Shown here one piece after another: positions 36,341-45,632 of a stretch of DNA of 64,000 nucleotides (position 1 is the first letter of the stretch; the number at the start of each line of letters is the position of its first letter). The notes beneath the pieces are model-generated. The model saw only the letters and a list, made by a program, of their open reading frames with translations. It made no database searches and had not been told where the DNA came from. The position numbers and the translations under genes are program-made. Origin of the DNA: Herbaspirillum sp. WKF16 (GTDB taxonomy: Bacteria; Pseudomonadota; Gammaproteobacteria; Burkholderiales; Burkholderiaceae_D); contig NZ_CP118632.1 of assembly GCF_028993615.1 (NCBI RefSeq), forward strand, positions 3,658,001-3,722,000. The letters run 5' to 3'.

Positions 36341-36733
36341 TCAGGCTTCGTCGTCCGAATCCTTGGCGCGGGTGGCATTGGCTTCGTCGATCAGGCGCGA
36401 CATTTCAATGCCGCGCACGGTCGAGTTGTCGTGCACGAAATGCAGCTCGGGCAAGGTGTGGATGCTCAGCCTGCGCCCCAGCTGGGTGCGCAGGAAGCCG
36501 CCGGCCTTGCGCAAGCCGGCCAGGGTGTTCTTGACCGCGTCGGGATTGTCCACCAGCGTGGTGAAGAAGATCTTGGCGTGCGCGTAGTCCGGAGTGACCT
36601 GCACTTCGGTGATGGTGATCATGCCCACCCGCGGATCCTTCAGCTCGAAAGCGATCAACTCCGACAGATCGCGCTGGATCTGGTCGGCGACGCGCAAGCC
36701 GCGTCCGGGAATGGATTTGCTGTGTTTTGCCAT
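36341..36733 (-). CDS. rbfA: Ribosome-binding factor A
   Basis: 130-aa KH-fold protein that binds late 30S precursors and helps mature the 5' end of 16S r[21 protein letters not shown] at the N-terminus, [25 protein letters not shown] in the core and [15 protein letters not shown] near the end match the family. It lies between infB and truB in the usual operon order. The C-terminus is acidic ([14 protein letters not shown]). Confidence 0.96.
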   Translation of the reverse strand: MAKHSKSIPGRGLRVADQIQRDLSELIAFELKDPRVGMITITEVQVTPDYAHAKIFFTTLVDNPDAVKNTLAGLRKAGGFLRTQLGRRLSIHTLPELHFVHDNSTVRGIEMSRLIDEANATRAKDSDDEA

Positions 36734-36806
36734 GCTTTAAAAAAACAATCCGCCGGTGGCGTGACGGGAACATTCCCGCGTTGCTGCGACGGATCCTTCA
36801 AATGAT

Positions 36807-36833
36807 GCCGGCGCGAGGACATCTCGCGCCGGC
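36807..36833 (-). other. Strong hairpin in the infB-rbfA spacer
   Basis: 11-bp perfect stem GCCGGCGCGAG/CTCGCGCCGGC with a GACAT loop, 10 nt after the infB stop. With no T-run it is more likely an RNA-processing or stabilising element than a terminator. Confidence 0.55.
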
Positions 36834-36842
36834 GGAACTGCA

Positions 36843-39671
36843 TTACAGGGTACGGGCCACTTCCTGGACTTCGAAGATCTCGAGCTGGTCGCCCACCTCG
36901 ATATCGTTGTAGCCCTTGAGCGACAGGCCGCACTCGAAGCCCGACTTGACTTCCTTGGCGTCGTCCTTGAAGCGCTTGAGCGAGTCCAGCTCGCCGGCCC
37001 AGACCACCACGTTGTTGCGCAGCAGGCGGACTTGCGAACCGCGCTTGACCAGGCCTTCCAGCACGTAGCAACCGGCGATCGAACCGACCTTGCTGACCAC
37101 GAACACCTGGCGGATTTCCACCAGGCCCAGCGCGTGTTCGCGCTTTTCCGGAGCCAGCATGCCCGACATCGCAGCCTTCACCTCGTCCACCGCATCGTAA
37201 ATGATGTTGTAGTAACGGATGTCCACGCCGCTGGCTTCGGCCAGCTTGCGCGCGGACGCATCGGCGCGGGTGTTGAAGCCGATGATGACCGCCTTCGATG
37301 CAACCGCCAGGTTGACGTCGTTTTCGGAAATGCCGCCGACTGCCGCATGCACCACCTGAACACGCACTTCGGCGTTGGACAGTTTTTGCAGCGATTGCAC
37401 CAGCGCTTCCTGCGAGCCTTGCACGTCGGTCTTGATGATCATCGGCAGGTTCTTGACCTCGCCTTCGGTCATCTGGTCGAACATGTTTTCCAGCTTGGCG
37501 GCTTGCTGCTTGGCCAGCTTCACGTCACGGAACTTGCCTTGACGGAACAGGCCGATTTCACGCGCCTTGCGCTCATCGGACATGACCAGCACTTCTTCAC
37601 CGGCCGACGGCACTTCCGTCAGGCCCTGGATCTCGACCGGCAGCGACGGGCCCGCCGCGGTGATGTTCTTGCCGTTCTCGTCCAGCATCGCACGGACGCG
37701 ACCGTAGGCCGAACCCGCCAGCACGACATCGCCGCGCTTCAAGGTACCGGACTGCACCAGGATCGTTGCCACCGGGCCGCGGCCCTTGTCCAGCTTGGCT
37801 TCGATCACCAGGCCACGGGCCGGCACGTCGATCGGCGCGGTCAGCTCCAGCACTTCGGCTTGCAGCAATACGTTTTCCAGCAGCGAGTCGATACCTTCGC
37901 CGGTCTTGGCCGACACGGGAATGAACGGCGATTCGCCACCGTACTCTTCAGGCACGACGCCTTCGGCAATCAGTTCCTGCTTGACGCGATCCAGATTGCT
38001 GCCGGGCTTGTCGATCTTGTTGATCGCCACGACCAGCGGCACGCCGCCGGCCTTAGCGTGGGCAATCGCTTCCTTGGTCTGCGGCATCACGCCGTCGTCG
38101 GCCGCCACCACCAGAATGACGATGTCGGTGGCCTTGGCGCCGCGGGCACGCATGGCGGTGAACGCCTCGTGGCCCGGGGTGTCCAGGAAGGTGATCATGC
38201 CGCGCGGGGTTTCCACGTGGTAGGCGCCGATGTGCTGGGTAATGCCGCCGGCTTCGCCGGAAGCGACCTTGGCGCGACGGATGTAGTCCAGCAGCGAGGT
38301 CTTGCCGTGGTCGACGTGACCCATGACGGTGACCACCGGTGCGCGCGGCAGGGCTTCGGCATTTGCGTGCTCTTCACCTTCGACCAGCAGCGCCTCAGGA
38401 TCGTCTTCCTTGGCCGGATGGGCGCGGTGCCCCATTTCCTCGACCACGATCATCGCGGTTTCCTGATCCAGCACCTGGTTGATGGTGACCATCTGGCCCA
38501 GCTTCATCAGATGCTTGATGACCTCGGACGCCTTGACCGCCATCTTGTGCGCCACTTCGGCCACGGTGATGGTTTCCGGCACATAGACATCGTGCACCAC
38601 GGCTTCGGTCGGCACCTGGAAATTGCTCTCGCGGGAATCATCGTTCTGAGAATGGCGACGGCCCTTGCCGCCGGCGCGCCAGCCGCCATCGCGACCGCCA
38701 CCGCCGCCAGGGGCGCCGCGCGACTTCATGCCGCCGGTGCCGCGCTTCTTGGCTTCGTCTTGCCAGGTCGAGGCGACGTTGGCCGACTTGATCGACTTCT
38801 TGTCTGCTGCGACGGCTGGCTTGTCGCCCGGCTTCTTCTCACCCGGCTTCTTGTCAGCCGGCTTGTGCAGCGTACCTTCGGGCGCCTTGGCGGCAGGCGC
38901 CGGCTCCGGCGCCTTGATGACGCGACGCGGCGCGTTCATCATGGCCTTGATCTGTGCAACTTCGTCTTCCACTGCCTTGCGGGCGCGGTCGGCGGCAGCA
39001 GCGCGATCGGCCGCTTCCTTGGCTGCCTCGGCGGCCTTCTTCTTGGCCTCTTCGGCAGCGGCGCGCTTTTTCTCGTCTTCGGCAGGATTGGGGGCAGCAG
39101 CCGGCGCGGCCTTGGCCTTCTCGGCTTCGATCGCGGCTTCCGCAGCAACACGCGCAGCCTCCGCCTCAGCGGCTTCACGAATGCGCTTCTGTTCCAGTTC
39201 GGCAGCCTGGGCCTGGGCAACGCGCTCGGCCTCCAGCTGGGCCAAGCGTTCTTCCTGCGCCTTCAGTTCGGCCTGACGGCGAGCCTCTTCCTGCTCACGC
39301 TCCTGGGCGCTGACCTGCTCCTCCTGAGCCACATCGGCGCGTGCCACAGTCTCTTCAGCAGCAGGTTCGTCACGCTTGATGAAGGTGCGCTTCTTGCGCA
39401 CTTCCACCTGGATCGTGCGCGATTTGCCCGTCGCATCGGCCTGCTTGATCTCGCTGGTTTCCTTGCGGGTCAGCGTGATCTTTTTCTTCTCGCCTTCCGG
39501 CGCGGCGCCACGCGAGCGGCGCAGGTGTTCAAGCAGGCGGTCCTTGTCTTCTTTCGACAGGGAGTCGGATGCGGAGCTCTTTTCGACACCGGCCGAACGC
39601 AGCTGGGTCAGCAGCAGGTCAGCGGGCATTTTCAGCTCGGTGGCAAATTGGGCAACGTTGGTACTCGCCAT
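36843..39671 (-). CDS. infB: Translation initiation factor IF-2
   Basis: 942-aa GTPase that brings initiator tRNA to the 30S subunit. Two N-terminal subdomains ([20 protein letters not shown]; a second IF2_N near residue 360, [18 protein letters not shown]) flank a long Ala/Glu/Lys-rich helical linker. The G domain has [14 protein letters not shown] (about 450), DTPGHEAF and NKIDKPGS, then domains II, III and the C-terminal fMet-tRNA-binding C2 ([20 protein letters not shown]). The start has AGAGGA 4 nt upstream. It follows nusA by 56 nt. Confidence 0.98.
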   Translation of the reverse strand: MASTNVAQFATELKMPADLLLTQLRSAGVEKSSASDSLSKEDKDRLLEHLRRSRGAAPEGEKKKITLTRKETSEIKQADATGKSRTIQVEVRKKRTFIKRDEPAAEETVARADVAQEEQVSAQEREQEEARRQAELKAQEERLAQLEAERVAQAQAAELEQKRIREAAEAEAARVAAEAAIEAEKAKAAPAAAPNPAEDEKKRAAAEEAKKKAAEAAKEAADRAAAADRARKAVEDEVAQIKAMMNAPRRVIKAPEPAPAAKAPEGTLHKPADKKPGEKKPGDKPAVAADKKSIKSANVASTWQDEAKKRGTGGMKSRGAPGGGGGRDGGWRAGGKGRRHSQNDDSRESNFQVPTEAVVHDVYVPETITVAEVAHKMAVKASEVIKHLMKLGQMVTINQVLDQETAMIVVEEMGHRAHPAKEDDPEALLVEGEEHANAEALPRAPVVTVMGHVDHGKTSLLDYIRRAKVASGEAGGITQHIGAYHVETPRGMITFLDTPGHEAFTAMRARGAKATDIVILVVAADDGVMPQTKEAIAHAKAGGVPLVVAINKIDKPGSNLDRVKQELIAEGVVPEEYGGESPFIPVSAKTGEGIDSLLENVLLQAEVLELTAPIDVPARGLVIEAKLDKGRGPVATILVQSGTLKRGDVVLAGSAYGRVRAMLDENGKNITAAGPSLPVEIQGLTEVPSAGEEVLVMSDERKAREIGLFRQGKFRDVKLAKQQAAKLENMFDQMTEGEVKNLPMIIKTDVQGSQEALVQSLQKLSNAEVRVQVVHAAVGGISENDVNLAVASKAVIIGFNTRADASARKLAEASGVDIRYYNIIYDAVDEVKAAMSGMLAPEKREHALGLVEIRQVFVVSKVGSIAGCYVLEGLVKRGSQVRLLRNNVVVWAGELDSLKRFKDDAKEVKSGFECGLSLKGYNDIEVGDQLEIFEVQEVARTL

Positions 39672-39727
39672 TCAGTCCTCTTTTCTATGTGGCTCGGCAG
39701 ATGATGTGGAATCGCAAAGTCCGCTGA

Positions 39728-41287
39728 TCAGCGGGCTTCGGTCACGCTCCACGCCTTGGCCTGCAACGCCTTGGCTCGCTCATCGTATTTGGAATCGATG
39801 AGCTTCATTTCATCGTCGGTCACATCTTCAAATGCATTTTCAATCAGTTGGCGCGCGCGCTCGGAAGGCAGGGCCAGGATCGCGCCGAATTCGTCATACG
39901 CCAGGCCGGCGAAGGCCGACAGCGTCTTCACGCCTGCCAGGCCCAGCTTGCCGGCCAGCACGCGGTCCAGGCCCTCGAAGTTGATCAGCTCCTCGTCCAT
40001 GCCTTCCAGGCCTTCTTCGGAGGCGATCGCTTCGGTCACCAGGGCGTCGCGGGCGCGGTTGCGCAGCTCGTTGACGGTTTCTTCGTCGAACGATTCGATC
40101 TCGAGCATCTCGTTGATCGGAACGTAGGCGATTTCTTCCAGGGTCGAGAAACCTTCCTCGACCAGGATGTCAGCCACTTCCTGGTCGACGTCCAGCTTTT
40201 CCATGAACAGCACGCGGATCACGGCGGTTTCGGCGGCCGACTTGTCGGCCGATTCCTCGGCAGTCATGATGTTGATCTGCCAGCCGGTCAGTTCAGCCGC
40301 CAGGCGCACGTTCTGGCCCCCGCGGCCGATGGCGATGGCCAGGTTTTCCTCGTCGACCACCACGTCCATGGCGTGCTTCTCTTCATCGACCACGATGGAT
40401 GTGACGTTGGCCGGCGCCAGCGCACCGATGACGAACTGCGCCGGATCTTCCGACCACAGCACGATGTCCACGCGCTCGCCGCCCAGCTCGCCGGTCACGG
40501 CCTGCACGCGCGAACCGCGCATGCCCACGCAGGTGCCGATGGGGTCGATGCGCTTGTCGGCGGTGTACACGGCGATCTTGGCGCGCACGCCCGAGTCGCG
40601 CGCGGCCGACTTGATTTCGAGCGAACCCTGCTCGATTTCCGGCACTTCCAGCTCGAACAGCTTCATGATGAATTCCGGCGCGGTGCGCGAGAGGATCACC
40701 TGCGGGCCGCGGGCGCTGCGATCGATGCGCAGGATGAAGGCGCGCACGCGGTCGCCGATGCGCAGGTTTTCCTTCGGGATCATCTGGTCGCGCGGCAGGC
40801 GCGCTTCGATCTTGCCCGACTCCACGATGGCGTCGCCGCGCTCCATGCGCTTGATGGTGCCGGTGACCAGCGCGTCGCCGCGCGCCAGGAAATCGGCCAG
40901 AATCTGTTCGCGCTCGGCGTCGCGGATGCGCTGCAGGACCACCTGCTTGGTGTCCTGCGCGAAGCGGCGGCCGAACTCGACGGACTCGATCGGCTCCTCG
41001 ATGTATTCGTCGACTTCGATATCGGCGTACTGTTCCTTGGCTTCGAACAGCAGCACTTCCTGGTCGGGCAGCTGCAGACCGGCCTCGTCGGGCACCACGT
41101 GCCAGCGGCGGAACGATTCGAACTCGCCGCTCTCGCGGTCGATCGAGACGCGGATATCGACTTCGCCTTCATAGCGCTTCTTGGTCGCCTGCGCGAGCGC
41201 ATGCTCCAGTGCACCGAAGACGACTTCCTTATCGACGTTCTTTTCGCGCGCCAACGCATCGACCAACAACAAAATTTCGCGGCTCAT
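39728..41287 (-). CDS. nusA: Transcription elongation/termination factor NusA
   Basis: 519-aa protein with the N-terminal RNA-polymerase-binding domain, an S1 domain (about 135-200, [18 protein letters not shown]), two KH domains ([35 protein letters not shown]), and two acidic C-terminal repeats ([36 protein letters not shown]) as in E. coli. It controls pausing, termination and antitermination and can repress its own operon. The ATG overlaps the rimP stop (ATGA), so the two are translationally coupled. Confidence 0.98.
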   Translation of the reverse strand: MSREILLLVDALAREKNVDKEVVFGALEHALAQATKKRYEGEVDIRVSIDRESGEFESFRRWHVVPDEAGLQLPDQEVLLFEAKEQYADIEVDEYIEEPIESVEFGRRFAQDTKQVVLQRIRDAEREQILADFLARGDALVTGTIKRMERGDAIVESGKIEARLPRDQMIPKENLRIGDRVRAFILRIDRSARGPQVILSRTAPEFIMKLFELEVPEIEQGSLEIKSAARDSGVRAKIAVYTADKRIDPIGTCVGMRGSRVQAVTGELGGERVDIVLWSEDPAQFVIGALAPANVTSIVVDEEKHAMDVVVDEENLAIAIGRGGQNVRLAAELTGWQINIMTAEESADKSAAETAVIRVLFMEKLDVDQEVADILVEEGFSTLEEIAYVPINEMLEIESFDEETVNELRNRARDALVTEAIASEEGLEGMDEELINFEGLDRVLAGKLGLAGVKTLSAFAGLAYDEFGAILALPSERARQLIENAFEDVTDDEMKLIDSKYDERAKALQAKAWSVTEAR

Positions 41288-41778
41288 CCTTTGCGACTCC
41301 TAAAATCGACCTGCGGCACCAGCTGTGCCTTATCCACGTCGGCCAGCGTGAAATTCAACACGGCGGCCGACCCATCGTTTGCTTCAAATTCAAGTACCAG
41401 ATTCTCGCCTTCGGGTGCGCGCAGAATCCCCTCGTAAGTCTTGCGGTTGGACGTTCCCGGCAGCGGCACGCGCAGCTTGACGATGGCTTCGCAATCGGCG
41501 AAGCGCACGTAGTCCACCAGCTTGTTCAGGGGCCGATCCAGCCCCGGCGAGGATACTTCCAGACGCTCATACGCCACCTCTTCGACCGTGAAGACGTGCA
41601 GCAGTTGATGCGTCACCTTCTCGCAATCCTCGACCGTGATCGACTGCGCCTGCTCGGCCGCCGGATCGAACGGAAAATCGATGAAGACGCGCACCAGACC
41701 GCGCTGCGCCTTCTCTAATTCGACCAGTTCGTAGCCCATGCCCGAGAGGGTGGATTCGATCAGTTCCAGCAATTGCAA
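41284..41778 (-). CDS. rimP: Ribosome maturation factor RimP
   Basis: 164-aa protein for 30S assembly, first gene of the rimP-nusA-infB-rbfA-truB operon. [38 protein letters not shown] and the C-terminal SH3-like domain are typical. The only start consistent with full length is TTG 41778, with GGAG 8 nt upstream; the next in-frame ATG would remove about 13 conserved residues. A leader with its own promoter and a terminator precedes it. Confidence 0.94.
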   Translation of the reverse strand: MQLLELIESTLSGMGYELVELEKAQRGLVRVFIDFPFDPAAEQAQSITVEDCEKVTHQLLHVFTVEEVAYERLEVSSPGLDRPLNKLVDYVRFADCEAIVKLRVPLPGTSNRKTYEGILRAPEGENLVLEFEANDGSAAVLNFTLADVDKAQLVPQVDFRSRKG

Positions 41779-41841
41779 GACTATTTCTCCGTTTTGACGC
41801 CGGCGCGGCGTTGAGGCGCGCAGGCATCGGAATTGTTCGGC

Positions 41842-41866
41842 AAAAAAAAAATGGGCATCTGCCCAT
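41842..41866 (-). terminator. Intrinsic terminator or attenuator in the rimP leader
   Basis: 6-bp stem ATGGGC/GCCCAT with a 4-nt loop followed by nine T on the minus strand, 63 nt before the rimP start and about 130 nt after the candidate promoter. Placed to cut off transcripts before the operon. Confidence 0.75.
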
Positions 41867-41881
41867 CTTTTGTTATCTCAT

Positions 41882-41935
41882 TTACAACTCGAGATCACAC
41901 ATCGCGCGACCCACCGATACTTCCATCAACATCAT
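41882..41935 (-). CDS. Possible 17-codon leader ORF before rimP
   Basis: ATG at 41935 opens a frame of 17 codons (MMLMEVSVGRAMCDLEL) ending in TAA, between the rimP promoter and the leader terminator. No convincing ribosome site precedes it, so translation is doubtful; the position resembles a leader peptide. Confidence 0.2.
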   Translation of the reverse strand: MMLMEVSVGRAMCDLEL

Positions 41936-42002
41936 GGCGCAGGCGGATCTTTCAATGAATTAGCACATATGTGATTCGCGGCAGGTTGCGTTTAACTTGC
42001 GC

Positions 42003-42031
42003 ATTATAATCGATTACGGTATGCACGGCAA
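42003..42031 (-). promoter_or_regulatory. Promoter of the rimP operon leader
   Basis: On the minus strand TTGCCG (42026-42031), a 17-bp spacer and an exact TATAAT (42003-42008) form a good sigma70 promoter starting near 41996. A 10-bp palindrome CACATATGTG (41964-41973) lies about 25 nt downstream. The rest of the 390-nt gap 41779-42168 shows no gene apart from the small frame at 41882-41935. Confidence 0.7.
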
Positions 42032-42168
42032 TTCATGAATGGGCCGAAATGCAGCACATGCGCCAAAAGCGCCCGAAAAAGCGGCGCATTCCAGACGACT
42101 ATTGCTGACCCGACATACACGCCGGACGAACTTGCCTGGCGACAAGCCCATCCGTGCGGCGCATGGCC

Positions 42169-44178
42169 CTAGCGGCCCCGGCGGCGCGCCATGCCCGGCA
42201 GGCCGGGCAGGCCGAAGCTGGCCGCATTGCCGCCGCGCTGCGGGCGATTGCCGCCGCGACGCTGGCTGCCGGCATCGGGGAATCCCAGTGCCGTCTGCAA
42301 CGGATCAGGCTGGCGACTCTTCTGCTGACCGCCGCCACCCTTGTTGTTGCCGTAGCCGTCGCGATTGCCGAAGTTGTCCTTGTTGCCGTAGTTGTCCTTG
42401 TTGCCGCCGTAACCGCCCTTGGCGTTGCCGCCGTAGCCGCCGCCATTGCCGGCTGCGTTACCGTTGCCGCGGCTGCGCTGCTGGGGACCGCCCTTGCCTT
42501 GCATCTGGTTGCCGCGCGGGCCGTTGTTGCCGCCCTTGGCATTGCCGTCGGACGACTTCTGCTCGCCGCCCTGCTTTTCCAGGCCACAGGCCACCAGCAT
42601 GTTGCGCACGGCGTTTTCTTCAAGCTCCTCCCAGCGACCGCGCTTCAGGGTCTGCGGCAGCGACATGTCGCCGTAGCGGGTACGGATCAGGCGCGACACG
42701 GTCAGGCCGATCGCTTCGAACATGCGGCGCACTTCGCGGTTGCGGCCTTCGCCGATGGTCACGCGATACCACTTGTTGACGCCTTCGCCGCCGCCGTCGG
42801 CGATGCGCGAGAACTGCGCCAGGCCGTCATCGAGCTCGACGCCGTGCAGCAGCTTCTGGCGCATGCCTTCCTCCAGCTCGCCCAGCGTACGCACGGCGTA
42901 TTCGCGCTCGATGTTGTAGCGCGGGTGCATCAGGCGGTTGGCGAGGTCGCCGGAGGTGGTGAACAGCAGCAGGCCTTCGGTGTTGAAGTCGAGGCGGCCC
43001 ACGGCCAGCCACTTGCCCGCCTTCATGGTCGGCAGGCGATCGAACACCGAGCTGCGGCCTTCCGGATCGGCATGGCTGACGATCTCGCCGGCCGGCTTGT
43101 GGTACACCAGCACGCGCGGCGGACGCTTGGAAACCTTGCGTTGCAGCAGCTTGCCGTTGATGCGGACCTGGTCGGTGGGCAGGATGCGCTGGCCGATGTG
43201 GGCCGGCTCGCCGTTGACCGACACGCGGCCGGCCACGATCAGCTCTTCCATGTCGCGACGCGAACCGAGGCCGGCGTCGGCCAGCACCTTGTGCAGCTTG
43301 GGCGCGTCATCTTCGGCGGTCAGGTCGCGGCGGCCGTTCTTGCCGCGCAGCTGGTGCGGATGGCGATTCTGGCTCTTGCCGCCCTCTTCGCGGTCGAAGG
43401 CTTCCGAGGTGACATACGAGAAGATGTCGTCGGCCGGCTGCTCGGCGCGCAAGCCGAGCTGCGGCGCCTTGGGTTTCTTGTGGTTCTTGTCGAAGCCCTT
43501 CTTGCCTTGCTGAGCCTGCTGGCCGCCTTGATTGCCGTCCTTCTTGAACTGGCCGCGCGCTTCCGGCGCGGCGCCGCCCTCGGGCTTTTGCTGGACGGCG
43601 GTTTCGTTGCCGGCCGCAGCGCGTTGCGCCGCACGGTTGTTGCGCAGCGCTCGCGGACCGCGCACGCCCCGGCGCGCCGGCTTGGCGCGATTGGGATCGG
43701 CCGGGGCATCCAGCAGCACCGGCGGCGCCACCACTTCGTCGCCCACGGTGACGATCACCTTGGGCGCTTCCGCGGCGGCCGGGGCCGGGGTATTCATATC
43801 CAGGCTGAGCTGCGCCGCGCGCGGCGCCTTCCTGGCCGGCTTCGCTGCCGGCTCGGCCGCCTCGACGGCGACATCAACCTTCTTGGCACGCGGCTTGGCG
43901 GCGCGCGGCTTCTTCTCGGCCGCGGGCGCAGCCGGCTCGACAGGCGCGGCTGCGGCAGCCGGGGCGACGTCCTCGCTCACCTCGGCCTTTTTGGCGCGGG
44001 GCGCGCGCTTTTTCGGCGCTGGGGCGTCGGCCGTCGCGTCGGCGACAGGCGCGTCAGCCTCGACGGCGCTGGCCGCAGTCTTGCGCGGGGCACGCTTCTT
44101 CACCGGCTTTTCAGTCACGGCCGAATCGGTCGCGGCAAGCTCGACGCTTTGCTCGTCTTTGGAACTAGTTGGCTTCAT
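42169..44178 (-). CDS. rluB: 23S rRNA pseudouridine(2605) synthase with long low-complexity extensions
   Basis: 669-aa protein with an RluB/RsuA-family core in the middle: S4 domain (about 298-345, [19 protein letters not shown]) and catalytic domain with the Asp in [14 protein letters not shown] (about 398) and [15 protein letters not shown]. About 290 N-terminal residues are Ala/Lys/Pro-rich with repeats of KKRAPR type. The last about 120 residues are Gly/Asn/Gln-rich with [20 protein letters not shown] repeats and basic ends. E. coli RluB is about 290 aa. ATG 44178 overlaps the end of scpB by 14 nt; the upstream frame runs inside scpB. Confidence 0.93.
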   Translation of the reverse strand: MKPTSSKDEQSVELAATDSAVTEKPVKKRAPRKTAASAVEADAPVADATADAPAPKKRAPRAKKAEVSEDVAPAAAAAPVEPAAPAAEKKPRAAKPRAKKVDVAVEAAEPAAKPARKAPRAAQLSLDMNTPAPAAAEAPKVIVTVGDEVVAPPVLLDAPADPNRAKPARRGVRGPRALRNNRAAQRAAAGNETAVQQKPEGGAAPEARGQFKKDGNQGGQQAQQGKKGFDKNHKKPKAPQLGLRAEQPADDIFSYVTSEAFDREEGGKSQNRHPHQLRGKNGRRDLTAEDDAPKLHKVLADAGLGSRRDMEELIVAGRVSVNGEPAHIGQRILPTDQVRINGKLLQRKVSKRPPRVLVYHKPAGEIVSHADPEGRSSVFDRLPTMKAGKWLAVGRLDFNTEGLLLFTTSGDLANRLMHPRYNIEREYAVRTLGELEEGMRQKLLHGVELDDGLAQFSRIADGGGEGVNKWYRVTIGEGRNREVRRMFEAIGLTVSRLIRTRYGDMSLPQTLKRGRWEELEENAVRNMLVACGLEKQGGEQKSSDGNAKGGNNGPRGNQMQGKGGPQQRSRGNGNAAGNGGGYGGNAKGGYGGNKDNYGNKDNFGNRDGYGNNKGGGGQQKSRQPDPLQTALGFPDAGSQRRGGNRPQRGGNAASFGLPGLPGMARRRGR

Positions 44179-45205
44179 TCTTCGAATCTTGATTGTGCAG
44201 ACCCGGTTCGGATTTGTCGTCGCGCTCTGCGGTCTGGTCGGTGGTGTCGTTGTGCTCGCCTGCCGCTTCTGCGGCGGTCTCAAGGGCGTCTGTGCCTGTT
44301 ACGGCAACGTCTTCGTCAAAAGGTTCTTGCGCTTCTTCCAAAGCGTCTTCAGCGTGCGCGGCCTTTTCCCCATCGGCTGTCGCATCATGCACTGCGAGGT
44401 CTTCCTGCGCCGCGGCGACTTGCGCCTCCGCGGTCTCGACCGGTTCTTCGCCCAGCGCCGCCGCTTCAGGCTCGGCGCTGCTCATTGCATCTTCTTCCGA
44501 GGCTGCCGTGTGCGCATCGTCGGCGCCCGGCGCCGTCACTTCGCCCAGCTCCAGCTGGCCGTCGTCATGCTCCGGCTCATCGGCATCGCCTTCGGCCTGC
44601 CCCGCCAGCGCGGCAACGCCGCCTTCTAGCGCCTGCAACTCCAGCAACGCGCCCTGGACCGTCGCCTCGCCGCCCACGGATTGCAGCGGCGGCAGTTCTT
44701 CCAGCGAGCTCAAGCCCAGGTCGTCCAGGAACTTGCGGGTGGTGGCGAACAGCGCCGGGCGGCCCGGCACGTCGCGATGGCCGATCGACTCGATCCAGCC
44801 GCGCTCTTCCAGCATCTTGATGGTCTGCGAGTTGACCGCGACGCCGCGGATCTCCTCGATGTCGCCGCGCGTGACCGGCTGGCGATAAGCGATGATGGCC
44901 AGGGTCTCCAGCGTGGCGCGCGTGTATTTGGGCGGCTTCTCCGGATTCAGGCGCTCCAGGTACACCTTCATGTCGCGACGGCTCTGGAAACGCCAGCCGG
45001 TCGACAGGCTGACCACTTCCACCCCCTTGTCGGCCCAGTCTTCGCGCAGCTCATCGAGCATCTGCCGGATGTTGTCGGCACTGATTTCGCTGGCTTGTTC
45101 GCTCTCGGGGTCGACGTACAGCTTCTTCAGATCATTGATCGATAAGGGCTCGTGCGTGCAAAGCAATGCGGTTTCGAGGACTTTCTTCGCCTCAGCAATA
45201 TTCAT
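44165..45205 (-). CDS. scpB: Segregation and condensation protein B
   Basis: 346-aa kleisin-associated subunit of the SMC-ScpAB condensin. Two winged-helix domains (residues about 1-170) carry [48 protein letters not shown] and the [21 protein letters not shown] segment, all conserved. The last about 155 residues form an acidic Ala/Glu/Asp tail not found in shorter homologues. Its 3' end overlaps rluB by 14 nt, so the pair is likely co-translated. scpA and smc are not in this window. Confidence 0.95.
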   Translation of the reverse strand: MNIAEAKKVLETALLCTHEPLSINDLKKLYVDPESEQASEISADNIRQMLDELREDWADKGVEVVSLSTGWRFQSRRDMKVYLERLNPEKPPKYTRATLETLAIIAYRQPVTRGDIEEIRGVAVNSQTIKMLEERGWIESIGHRDVPGRPALFATTRKFLDDLGLSSLEELPPLQSVGGEATVQGALLELQALEGGVAALAGQAEGDADEPEHDDGQLELGEVTAPGADDAHTAASEEDAMSSAEPEAAALGEEPVETAEAQVAAAQEDLAVHDATADGEKAAHAEDALEEAQEPFDEDVAVTGTDALETAAEAAGEHNDTTDQTAERDDKSEPGLHNQDSKNEAN

Positions 45206-45632
45206 GTACGGCTCTTGTGCGTCTTGTTGTTAAACAAAAGTTCGGCTTGTACTGAGTCCGGCATGGTTGCGCCCGTACACGGCGCCATGCGCCGGATGCG
45301 GCAAACCTGCTGCGCTTGCGTGATGCGGTTGGCGCTGCTTTCCGGTGCCCGGTTTTAGGAGATTGAATGTGCTGGAAATTGAGACCCGGTCAAATCGGCG
45401 TCGCGCGGATATCGCGCTTTCGCAAAGCCGTCATGTCGCAGGGTTGCGGACGGCCGATCTGCACCTTTATCAACTACCGGCCTTACGTCAACGAGCCGTT
45501 GTCTGCCGCAAGGGTTGCGGCGGTCGGGCGCAAGGCATCAAAAGTTCTGCGCGGAGTGTAGCACAAAGATTTCCGGGGTTGGGCGCTGTTGCAAGGCCAA
45601 GACAACTATTTCCGGCCATTGTCAGCGCCGCG
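45206..45632. other. 427-nt region between scpB and the GGDEF-EAL gene
   Basis: Probably the scpB leader and promoter region. A TACACT box on the minus strand at 45555-45560 is a weak scpB promoter candidate, implying a leader of about 340 nt. A perfect small palindrome TTGTTAAACAA is at 45227-45237. A short plus-strand frame at 45367 has a good ribosome site. No RNA family recognised. Confidence 0.4.
45367..45561 (+). CDS. Possible small protein, 64 aa
   Basis: ATG 45367 is preceded by AGGAG (45357-45361) with an ideal 5-nt gap and opens 64 codons starting MCWKLRPGQIGVARISRF. The product is basic, with no signal peptide or recognised domain. It sits between scpB and the GGDEF-EAL gene on the opposite strand. 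Only the ribosome-binding site supports it; it could be chance. Confidence 0.25.
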   Translation: MCWKLRPGQIGVARISRFRKAVMSQGCGRPICTFINYRPYVNEPLSAARVAAVGRKASKVLRGV

